Positions 1 through 5,437 of a stretch of 5,603 nucleotides of DNA are shown in pieces; position 1 is the stretch's first letter; each line of letters starts with the position of its first letter. Origin of the DNA: Leptofilum sp050292445 (GTDB lineage Bacteria > Chloroflexota > Anaerolineae > Promineifilales > Promineifilaceae); assembly GCA_050292445.1 (NCBI GenBank), contig JBNKLQ010000352.1:1-5603 (forward strand), given 5' to 3'. The position numbers were made by a program, and so were the translations under genes. A model generated the notes under the pieces. That model was not told where the DNA came from and did no database searches. It worked only from the letters and a program-made list of their open reading frames with translations.

Positions 1-2
1 AG

Positions 3-788
3 GGGGAAACGGCCGTTGAAATGCTCAAAACCGACGTCTGGTGGCCAGATTTGGAAGTGGTAGATGTGCGCGGTCCGCGCGAGCAGCTGCACACCACGCT
101 CACCATCGACTACGATGGTTTTGTCACCTACACCGAACGGTTCCACGCCAACATCTGGCAGCCGTTCTTTTTTGAGGAATTTCCCTTTGACGCCCACACG
201 ATCAGCTTTACGGTGGCACCGTTTTTCTACACCAACGATCAGGTTGCCTTTCTCGGCCCAGAAGATTTTCTGGAAGAAGGGGAACGGTTGGAGCGCGAGG
301 ATTTGTCCTGGGAAACCAATGAATGGAGTATTGACAATGTGGAAAGCGTGGTGGACCGGGGCGAGGATTTTGACTTCTCGACCACAACGATGTTTATCGA
401 AATCAGCCGCCTGCCCCAATTTTATGTCAGCAACGTGATATTGCCGCTCTTTTTGATTGTGGCCATTTCCTGGGCCGTGTTCTGGATGGATTTTGGCAGC
501 ATGCACCTGGCCGACCGGCTCAGCGTCTCCTTCACCAGCGTGCTTACCGTGGTTGCCTTTGATTTTGTCACGGCCGACAATCTGCCGCTGCTTTCTTACC
601 AGACAGTGCTGGACGTGGTGCTGACGTTTAGCTATATCATTTTGTCGCTTTCGGTACTGGAAAACGTGATAGCGTATCTAAATTTCCGCAAAAACGGGGA
701 TGACGTTCAGCGTCTCGATCGTATGGCTCGCTGGCTGTTTCCAGTGGTGTATTACGTCGGCTGTGGGCTGATTTTGTTATTCTTTTAA
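3..788 (+). CDS. Prokaryotic pentameric ligand-gated ion channel (GLIC/ELIC-like), 5'-truncated by the window edge
   Basis: This is the C-terminal ~260 residues of a Cys-loop-superfamily channel, which would assemble as a homopentamer in the inner membrane. Numbering is from the ATG at 21. The frame is open to the left edge, and about a third of the extracellular domain is missing, so ATG 21 is not the true start. The extracellular beta-sandwich includes WWPDLEVV (7-14), DGFVTYTERF (32-41) and the Cys-loop equivalent FPFDAHTISF (54-63). The Cys-loop lacks both cysteines, as in bacterial members. M1 (about 134-155) carries NVILP and FLIVAISWAVFW, very close to GLIC. M2 runs about 164-186, with Asp165 and Arg166 at its cytoplasmic end and Ser168, Thr172 and Leu175 probably lining the pore at 2', 6' and 9'. 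M3 is 191-220 and M4 is 235-255. The M2-M3 loop has the conserved Pro189. An acidic residue at the M2 entrance suggests cation selectivity (inference). The ligand cannot be told. The gene ends with TAA. Family assignment is secure. Confidence 0.95.
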   Translation, partial: GETAVEMLKTDVWWPDLEVVDVRGPREQLHTTLTIDYDGFVTYTERFHANIWQPFFFEEFPFDAHTISFTVAPFFYTNDQVAFLGPEDFLEEGERLEREDLSWETNEWSIDNVESVVDRGEDFDFSTTTMFIEISRLPQFYVSNVILPLFLIVAISWAVFWMDFGSMHLADRLSVSFTSVLTVVAFDFVTADNLPLLSYQTVLDVVLTFSYIILSLSVLENVIAYLNFRKNGDDVQRLDRMARWLFPVVYYVGCGLILLFF

Positions 789-806
789 ATAGTGTCTGCC
801 AAGATT

Positions 807-863
807 AGATTGGACCAATTTTCTTCGGTAAAGATCTCGGATTCGCAAAAATTGGTCCAATCT
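807..863. repeat. Perfect 16-bp inverted repeat with 25-nt loop
   Basis: AGATTGGACCAATTTT (807-822) is exactly the reverse complement of 848-863. Each arm also contains an odd-centred palindrome, ATTGG-A-CCAAT or ATTGG-T-CCAAT, so the element is a palindrome of palindromes. It lies 19 bases after the ion-channel stop codon. It could fold as a transcription-ending or RNA-stabilising hairpin for that gene, but no U-run follows the right arm, so it is not a classical intrinsic terminator. A dispersed intergenic repeat, or a pair of operator sites for a dimeric regulator, are alternatives. Confidence 0.7.
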
Positions 864-879
864 CCGACGTAAGAAATGG

Positions 880-899
880 ACTGTGAGCGTTGTCACAGT
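880..899. promoter_or_regulatory. CRP/FNR-family operator, perfect TGTGA-N6-TCACA palindrome
   Basis: ACTGTGA (880-886) and TCACAGT (893-899) are perfect inverted repeats separated by GCGTTG. The core 882-897 is an exact match to the CRP consensus TGTGA-N6-TCACA. It lies upstream of the GrdB-like gene and overlaps the -35 of the predicted promoter. Binding there by a CRP-like regulator could repress, or activate in class II fashion. The match is seen directly; the identity of the regulator is inferred from the consensus. Confidence 0.65.
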
Positions 900-919
900 G
901 GGTGACCCGATTCTATAAC
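890..919 (+). promoter_or_regulatory. Predicted sigma70-type promoter for the GrdB-like gene
   Basis: A -35-like TTGTCA (890-895, five of six matches to TTGACA) and a -10-like TATAAC (914-919, five of six to TATAAT) are 18 bp apart. Transcription would begin near 926, leaving a leader of only about 10 nt. The Shine-Dalgarno-like AAAAGGA (925-931) would sit at the 5' end of the transcript. The -35 overlaps the CRP-like operator. Confidence 0.45.
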
Positions 920-935
920 TTCATAAAAGGACCCC

Positions 936-1904
936 ATGGACTACGAATCTTTCTCCGAGTTCAAGAGCTCCTTCTCTTACGGCTCCCGTTCTGATTTGAG
1001 CTTCAAGTTTTTTAAAGGCTTGACGGATGAGGAAACGGCCGTTTTCATTCAGAACCTGTTTACCAAAGTAGTAGACGCGATGGATAACGGTGATTGGCTT
1101 CCCGTCGCTGAACACGTCATTGCCGGGCAAAAGGCATCGTACGACAAACCGACCAGTTTTGCCTATGATGATGCTCCGTTCACCCCGCTGTCCAAACCGT
1201 TACGCGAGCTCAAGCTGGGACTGCTCACCTCCAGCGGCCATTTTGTAGAGGGCGATGATCCACGGCCGTTTGGCCAAGAAAACATGACGCAGTTTGAGGC
1301 CATGGTGCGCATCAGCGAGTTTATAAAAGCAGCACCAACACTGTCCACCATTCCCATGGACACCTCAGCAGAGCAGCTGCGCGTGCGCCACGGCGGCTAC
1401 GACATTCGCGGTTCAGCCGCTGATCCCAACGTCATTTTGCCGCTGGCCCATCTGCAAAGTCTGGCTGCGGCAGGCGTGATTGGTGAATTGGCAGAGAATG
1501 CGTATTCGTTTGTGGGAGCCGCCGCTCAAACACCGCTCATGAAAAAAAGCGCGCCCCAGTGGGCAGAGATGATCAAACAGCAGGGCATCGAGGCGATGGT
1601 CCTGCTGCCCGCCTGACCGGTTTGTCACGTGTCCGTGGGACACGTTGCCAGGGTGTTTGAAGCCGCCGGAATTCCCACCGTTGTCATTGCCATTGCTACG
1701 TTTGCCGGGCGGCTGACCCCGATGCAAGTTCCCCGCCTGCTGCTGACGCCGTTTTTAATGGGACGGCCGTTAGGTGCCCCACACGATGGAGAGCGGCAGT
1801 TGGATGTTTTGCGCCTGGGATTAGAGTTATTGGAAACGGCCGTTGCTGCCCCCACTGTCGTCCATTACCCTCATTCATTCCGCACCTCGCCTAAAATTGG
1901 ATAA
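936..1904 (+). CDS. GrdB-like (glycine/sarcosine/betaine reductase selenoprotein B family) protein with in-frame UGA read as selenocysteine 227
   Basis: The predicted product is 322 residues with Sec at position 227 (UGA 1614-1616). The start ATG 936 follows AAAAGGA at 925-931. The first 226 residues show family features: DLSFKFFKGLTDEE (20-33), LLTSSGHFVEGDDPRPFG (96-113), RVRHGGYDIRG (149-159), ADPN (162-165) and SFVGAA (191-196). Translation then halts at UGA, but the same frame stays open to TAA 1904 and encodes the rest of the family: PVCH (228-231), EAAGIPTVV, VPRLLL and a PLGAPHDGERQ segment near the C-terminus. The UGA replaces the first Cys of the family's CPVCH motif, giving a U-P-V-C redox motif. 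A bacterial SECIS-like hairpin lies just downstream. UGA also ends deoC and the propeller gene here, so it is not generally reassigned. The gene has its own promoter and CRP-like operator. The fold is related to the GrdB subunit of amino-acid reductases, but no grdA or grdC is nearby. I infer a selenol/thiol redox role and cannot name a substrate. The alternative is a recent nonsense mutation, which the hairpin makes less likely. Confidence 0.82.
1617..1649 (+). promoter_or_regulatory. Bacterial SECIS element (selenocysteine insertion hairpin)
   Basis: Immediately after the UGA at 1614-1616, ACGTGTCC (1627-1634) pairs perfectly with GGACACGT (1638-1645) around a three-base GUG loop (1635-1637). 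Eighteen bases separate the UGA from the loop, and the first loop base is G. These fit the bacterial SECIS rules as I know them: a short stem, a G in the first two loop positions, and a loop about 16-37 nt from the UGA. A weaker outer helix (1619-1621 with 1647-1649) can extend it. It would recruit SelB with Sec-tRNA. Confidence 0.75.
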
Positions 1905-1907
1905 AAT

Positions 1908-1980
1908 GGGACACAGATTTTCACAGATACACACAGATAAAAGGACACAAATCCGTGAAAATCTGTGTTTATCTGTGTCC
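1908..1980. repeat. Intergenic ACACAGAT inverted/tandem repeat
   Basis: The 105-bp gap between the selenoprotein and deoC is filled by variants of ACACAGAT and its complement ATCTGTGT. Segment 1911-1928 pairs with 1951-1968 with a single mismatch and a 22-nt loop. GGACACAGAT (1909-1918) also matches ATCTGTGTCC (1971-1980), so the element has two alternative pairings. A T6 run lies at 1990-1995, too far from the stem for a typical terminator. It looks like a copy of a dispersed intergenic repeat. It may also end or protect the upstream transcript. Confidence 0.65.
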
Positions 1981-2009
1981 TATTAAGCCTTTTTTAGAGC
2001 GAGGAAACC

Positions 2010-3173
2010 ATGCCTGATTTGGCCACAGCCACAACCGAACAGCTTATTCAGTTGATTGACGAAGACCCGACCCGCCTGGCGGGATTGATTGACCACACCT
2101 TACTCAAACCCGACGCCACCGAAGCGATGATTGCCCAACTGTGCCGTGAAGCAATGCGGCACCAGTTCGTTTCCGTTTGCGTCAATCCCACCCATGTGCG
2201 TTTTGCCGCCGAACAGCTGCAAGGCAGCAACGTGAAAGTGTGTGCCGTGGTTGGTTTTCCGCTGGGAGCCACCACAACCAAGGAAAAAGTATCAGAAACA
2301 CAAACAGCGATTGAGGCTGGGGCCAGCGAAATTGATATGGTGATCAACATCGGCGCGGTGAAGAGCAAAGATGATGAATTTACGCTGGGGCAAATTACGG
2401 CCGTTACCCAAACCGTCCACCAAAACGATGCTTTATGTAAAGTCATCATCGAAACCAGCTACCTGACCAACGAGGAAAAGGTGCGCGTCTGTAAGATTGC
2501 CAAACAGGCGGGCGCAGATTTTGTGAAAACCTCAACTGGTTTTAGCGGTGGTGGGGCCACCGTGGAAGATGTAGCCCTGATGCGGCACACCGTTGGGCAA
2601 GGCATGGGCGTGAAAGCCTCTGGTGGGATTCGCTCGATGGATGATGCCCGGCGTATGGTGGCCGCTGGAGCCAACCGGCTGGGCGTGAGCAGCGGCGTGC
2701 GCATTATGCAGGAGGCGGCAGCCGCAGCCAAGGGCGGTACCGAAATCTTGGGCGTGGCTGAGGCGGTGCTGTACGTCACAGACATTGCGCGTGCCCGCAC
2801 CTTTTACACGGAGGTTCTGGGGCTGCCTGTCAGCAGTCAGTTTGAAGACGCCATCTTCCTACAAACCGGGCAAAATTCGACCCTGATTTTATTTGACATA
2901 AACAAATTAGAGGTGCGCGAAAGCATCATCCCGGCGCACGGGGCACGGGGGCAAGGGCACGCCTGCCTGGCCATTCCGCCGGAGCAACTGGACGGCTGGC
3001 GCGCCCGCCTGCTGGCCCACGAAATCGAGATTGAACACGAGCAGGATTGGTCGCTGGGCACCCACTCCATCTACTTCCGCGACCCGGACGGCAACAGTTT
3101 GGAACTGATGGACGGCCGTCACTACCGTCGCGTCTGGCGCAAATTGCAGGAGAAGAGTGAGACGACCTACTGA
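2010..3173 (+). CDS. deoC: Deoxyribose-phosphate aldolase (DeoC) fused to a C-terminal VOC/glyoxalase-like domain
   Basis: The product has 387 residues. The start ATG 2010 is preceded by GAGGA at 2001-2005. Residues ~23-240 are a class I aldolase TIM barrel that cleaves 2-deoxyribose-5-phosphate to glyceraldehyde-3-phosphate and acetaldehyde in deoxynucleoside catabolism. Visible signatures are IDHTLLKPDAT (27-37), VCVNP (56-60), VGFPLG (81-86), EIDMVINIG with Asp109, DFVKTSTGF with Schiff-base Lys173, and KASGGIR with Lys202. These correspond to E. coli Asp102, Lys167 and Lys201, so the aldolase should be active. After the short linker AAAAAKGGTE (236-245), residues ~247-370 form a vicinal-oxygen-chelate domain: LYVTDIARARTFYTEVLGL, then GHACLAI with His317, then FRDPDGNSLEL with Glu365. 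The usual first-strand His ligand appears to be Glu251, so metal binding is uncertain. Both halves lie in one uninterrupted frame. The role of the second domain is unknown; it might handle an aldehyde-derived adduct (inference). No other deo genes are in the window. Confidence 0.95.
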   Translation: MPDLATATTEQLIQLIDEDPTRLAGLIDHTLLKPDATEAMIAQLCREAMRHQFVSVCVNPTHVRFAAEQLQGSNVKVCAVVGFPLGATTTKEKVSETQTAIEAGASEIDMVINIGAVKSKDDEFTLGQITAVTQTVHQNDALCKVIIETSYLTNEEKVRVCKIAKQAGADFVKTSTGFSGGGATVEDVALMRHTVGQGMGVKASGGIRSMDDARRMVAAGANRLGVSSGVRIMQEAAAAAKGGTEILGVAEAVLYVTDIARARTFYTEVLGLPVSSQFEDAIFLQTGQNSTLILFDINKLEVRESIIPAHGARGQGHACLAIPPEQLDGWRARLLAHEIEIEHEQDWSLGTHSIYFRDPDGNSLELMDGRHYRRVWRKLQEKSETTY

Positions 3174-3175
3174 GA

Positions 3176-3244
3176 TCAGTAACCAGTAACCAGTAAGTCA
3201 GTAATCAGTGACTGAATACTGATTTACTGAACACTGACTACTGA
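3176..3244. repeat. Five CAGT units followed by five inverted ACTG units
   Basis: The deoC to permease spacer is almost entirely short repeats. CAGT begins at 3177, 3184, 3191, 3199 and 3206, spaced 7-8 bases and usually joined by AA. Then ACTG begins at 3211, 3218, 3226, 3233 and 3240 with similar spacing. The second half is therefore an imperfect mirror complement of the first, able to form a long imperfect hairpin or cruciform centred near 3210. It may end the deoC transcript or be a dispersed repeat copy. No U-run follows. Confidence 0.7.
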
Positions 3245-3265
3245 AAACCCCTATACCAAAACATC

Positions 3266-4177
3266 ATGCAACCATTCACTTACGCCGGGGAACTGGCTGC
3301 GCTGGGAACGGCCGTTTGCTGGGCGGCCACCGCCCTCTTTTTTAGCTACAGCGGCCGTCTCATCGGCTCCGACGTGGTGAACCGCAGCCGCCTGCTGTTT
3401 GCCTTTGTGTTTCTCAGCCTGAGCCACCTCGTTTTAGAAGGCAGCCTTTTCCCGCTGCATGTGGCGGGCTTCCGCTGGTTTTGGTTGGCGATTTCCAGCC
3501 TGCTCGGATTGGTGATTGGGGACACGCTGCTGTTCAAGGCGTATGTGCTCATCGGGCCGCGCCTCTCCATGCTGCTTATGTCAACTGTGCCGATTATCAG
3601 CACCTTGTTTGGCTGGCTGCTGTTTGGCGAGACGGTGAGCGGGTTGGAGCTTACGGCCGTTTTCCTCACAGTTGGTGGGGTGGCCTGGGTAGTGACAGAA
3701 AAGCAGCCGGGGCGAACGGCCGTGGAAAACAAGCAATACAGCAGCGGCATTTTGTTTGGCCTGGGCGGCGCACTGGGCCAGGTGGCCAATCTGGTCACGG
3801 CGCGCTATGGGCTGGTCGGCGATTTCTCGCCCATTTCGGCCACGATGATTCGTATTTTGGTAGCCTTGCTCGTTTTGTGGGGCATTGCCATCGGGCAGCG
3901 CCAGGTGCGGGCAACGCTGCGGCAATGGCGCAACCGGCAGGCATTCCCGGCGATGATCGGCGGCTCGATTTCTGGCCCATTTTTAGGTATCTGGCTCTCC
4001 CTCATTGCCATCCAGCTGACGCGGCTGGGCATTGCCTCCACATTGATGGCCCTGCCCCCGATTTTGCTCATCCCGGTGGAGTTTATCGTGTACAAAAAGC
4101 CGGTGAGTGTACGGGGCATGGTGGGAACGGCCGTTGCTTTTATTGGCGTCATGCTGCTCTTTTTGCCACAGTCGTAG
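3266..4177 (+). CDS. EamA/DMT-superfamily permease
   Basis: This 303-residue integral membrane protein has two EamA (DUF6-type) repeats and probably ten membrane helices, typical in length and layout for drug/metabolite transporters. Repeat 1 spans about 8-144 and ends in LLFGETVSGLELTAVFLTVG (118-137), containing the characteristic Gly-Glu turn before the last helix. Repeat 2 spans about 160-300 and ends in PVEFIVYKKPVSVRGMVG (270-287), the same feature in degenerate form. A charged cytoplasmic loop (QRQVRATLRQWRNRQ, 211-225) separates helices of the second half. Members export or import amino acids, sugars, nucleosides or other small metabolites; the substrate cannot be read from sequence. 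ATG 3266 is the only sensible start, because an in-frame TGA lies at 3242. No Shine-Dalgarno sequence precedes it, so initiation may be leaderless or SD-independent. Four copies of ACGGCCGT lie in this gene, all reading Thr-Ala-Val. Confidence 0.9.
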   Translation: MQPFTYAGELAALGTAVCWAATALFFSYSGRLIGSDVVNRSRLLFAFVFLSLSHLVLEGSLFPLHVAGFRWFWLAISSLLGLVIGDTLLFKAYVLIGPRLSMLLMSTVPIISTLFGWLLFGETVSGLELTAVFLTVGGVAWVVTEKQPGRTAVENKQYSSGILFGLGGALGQVANLVTARYGLVGDFSPISATMIRILVALLVLWGIAIGQRQVRATLRQWRNRQAFPAMIGGSISGPFLGIWLSLIAIQLTRLGIASTLMALPPILLIPVEFIVYKKPVSVRGMVGTAVAFIGVMLLFLPQS

Positions 4178-4221
4178 CGGAAATTGGGGGTTTTTTTTAC
4201 AGTCGTTTACCAATAAACTTA

Positions 4222-4230
4222 TGTTAAAAT
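4222..4230 (+). promoter_or_regulatory. Predicted extended -10 promoter element
   Basis: TGTTAAAAT gives a TGn extension followed by TAAAAT, five of six matches to TATAAT. No good -35 is seen at the right distance. Transcription would start near 4237 and leave a leader of about 93 nt before the propeller gene. Confidence 0.35.
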
Positions 4231-4235
4231 CCGAA

Positions 4236-4316
4236 CGGGAGCTTACCCCGCAGCAATACTTCTTATTGCTGAGATCGAGTCACAACCTAACGGGGATCAC
4301 ACGAGCAAGTTTTTTT
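4236..4316 (+). promoter_or_regulatory. Structured 5' leader with mutually exclusive stems
   Basis: CAGCAATA (4251-4258) pairs perfectly with TATTGCTG (4264-4271) around a CTTCT loop. Just upstream, CCCCG (4246-4250) can pair either with CGGG at 4236-4239 or with CGGGG at 4291-4295. The second choice encloses the central hairpin in a larger stem. A U7 run follows at 4310-4316, next to the ribosome binding site. The choice between stems could influence the transcript, but no known riboswitch class is recognised. Confidence 0.4.
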
Positions 4317-4332
4317 GGGGGACAATCCTATG
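4317..4332 (+). promoter_or_regulatory. Ribosome binding site deciding the ATG 4330 start
   Basis: GGGGGA (4317-4322) lies 7 bases before ATG 4330, the expected Shine-Dalgarno distance. A TTG codon at 4315 could extend the frame by five residues, but it overlaps this purine tract and has no site of its own. ATG 4330 is preferred. Confidence 0.6.
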
Positions 4333-5364
4333 CCAATAAAACGAACCAATCATAAAAAACAACTCACTTGGATAGTTTTGATAGTCCTTTTGGGGATATT
4401 GATTTTTTGGTTGCTAAAAAATGCCTCGGTACCTGACGTATCGCCCTGGCAAATATCAGACCAATCCCCTGAATTTTCGCTCATCTCAACACACAAAATA
4501 AATGCTGAAGTCCGAAGATATAGCGGTGAACAGCCTGTTTTTTTAATATTACAAAATAGCAACCTAATATTTCAGGAATCGGTTGGCCCAATTTCTTACA
4601 AAGGACGGTTCAACCGTATTAACCTGCTAACGGGCCAGCTTGAGTCACGAATAATCCCGGACCAATCTGTTTCTAACTTTACCAACAACCAACAAACCAT
4701 TTTTATAGCTCAAGATACATACAGAATACCGATTTATTCTGGTCAAATATTAAAAGATCCTGGTGCAGTGTTGATAAGTGCATTTGATATAGATACAGGC
4801 AATGCTGAATGGACTTCAGTCTATAAAGGGTTTACTTTTACTTCGTACATGATTGCTGATGAGAATCAATTAAGGATCGCAGGGCATAATGGGCATGGTG
4901 CTGATCGAGATAAAACGGTGTTGGACGTTCTCACGGGGGAAGTATTAGAAGATAACATTGATGAGGCCTTTCAATCAAGCAGAAATTTCCCCTATTATTA
5001 TCATATAGCAGATTTGGAAGATGGTGTTTTTGTTTTAGCGCACAGCCCAGTTATTGCCTATGATTCAAAAACAGATTCCATCTTATGGCAAACAGATATT
5101 ATTGGATCGGTCTCGAATTTTTTTGTCAGCAACGGTGTAATTTATTTCTTGGCTCATGATGGCATCTTTCGTGCGTTGGATGCGCAAACTGGTGCAACTT
5201 TGGGTTTTGTAAAATTTGAACCTATCGATCCAAATAAAGCAGAACCTTTTGAAGATTATGGCTCAACGAGATATACAGTGGCCGCCGATGGAAACAACGT
5301 TGTTTTATACTTTTCGGAAACCCAACAATTGTTTTTCTTTCGTTTCACCAAGAGAAGCGGATGA
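4330..5364 (+). CDS. Membrane-anchored PQQ-like beta-propeller protein, AT-rich
   Basis: The product has 344 residues. A Lys/Arg-rich start (MPIKRTNHKK) precedes one hydrophobic helix (about 12-29) without an obvious cleavage site, so this is probably a signal anchor with the rest outside the membrane. The outer part has several PQQ/WD-like blade motifs of the form D-x-x-T-G-x-x-x-W: NLLTGQLES (98-106), FDIDTGNAEW (152-161), LDVLTGEVL (198-206), AYDSKTDSILW (243-253) and ALDAQTGATLG (282-292). They lie at roughly 40-50 residue intervals, as expected for propeller blades. The PQQ-binding residues of true quinoprotein dehydrogenases are not evident, so a binding or scaffold role is more likely than catalysis. 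No close family is recognised. Base composition is much lower in G+C than in the neighbours (19 of 60 bases at 4681-4740, against 42 of 60 at 3901-3960). It has none of the ACGGCCGT palindromes, which suggests foreign origin. Confidence 0.75.
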   Translation: MPIKRTNHKKQLTWIVLIVLLGILIFWLLKNASVPDVSPWQISDQSPEFSLISTHKINAEVRRYSGEQPVFLILQNSNLIFQESVGPISYKGRFNRINLLTGQLESRIIPDQSVSNFTNNQQTIFIAQDTYRIPIYSGQILKDPGAVLISAFDIDTGNAEWTSVYKGFTFTSYMIADENQLRIAGHNGHGADRDKTVLDVLTGEVLEDNIDEAFQSSRNFPYYYHIADLEDGVFVLAHSPVIAYDSKTDSILWQTDIIGSVSNFFVSNGVIYFLAHDGIFRALDAQTGATLGFVKFEPIDPNKAEPFEDYGSTRYTVAADGNNVVLYFSETQQLFFFRFTKRSG

Positions 5365-5408
5365 GAAGTTACTTTCTAGATTAGCTGAAGACTAACGAAC
5401 GTATCCAA

Positions 5409-5437
5409 TTGCAATTCGTAAAGTGAGAGTTTTTAAC
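5409..5437 (+). promoter_or_regulatory. Possible promoter upstream of the glutaredoxin-like gene
   Basis: TTGCAA (5409-5414) and TTTAAC (5432-5437) are 17 bp apart, each matching the sigma70 hexamers at four of six positions. The -35 lies in a perfect 10-bp palindrome AATTGCAATT (5407-5416), and the -10 overlaps an AACGGCCGTT palindrome (5435-5444). The rest of the 5365-5510 gap shows nothing further. Confidence 0.25.

Noticed and set aside
1614..1616. UGA read as tryptophan or glycine through an alternative genetic code
   Set aside because: UGA also ends deoC (3171-3173) and the propeller gene (5362-5364) at natural domain ends, and tryptophan is encoded by TGG throughout.
1629..1904. Separate small gene starting at GTG 1629
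   Set aside because: It is in the same frame as 936-1616, its start codon lies inside the hairpin with no ribosome binding site, and its product is the missing C-terminal part of the same protein family.
3176..3244. CRISPR array
   Set aside because: The units are 4-8 bases with no spacers of 25-40 bases, and the second half is inverted.
4186..4198. Intrinsic terminator at GGGGGTTTTTTTT after the permease
   Set aside because: No inverted repeat precedes the T-run, so there is no stem.
3481..4227. Long alternative-frame ORF inside the permease gene
   Set aside because: It is a shadow of a G+C-rich gene. The other frame has clear EamA repeats and membrane helices, while this one has no recognisable domain.
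4236..4316. TPP riboswitch, suggested by GCTGAGA at 4268-4274 and AACCT at 4284-4288
   Set aside because: The P2 partner ACCC after CTGAGA is missing, the order of segments differs, and the downstream gene has no link to thiamine.
4107..4355. Small ORF overlapping the permease end and the leader
   Set aside because: It starts inside the permease in another frame and has no ribosome binding site or family likeness. Its tail is the leader region.
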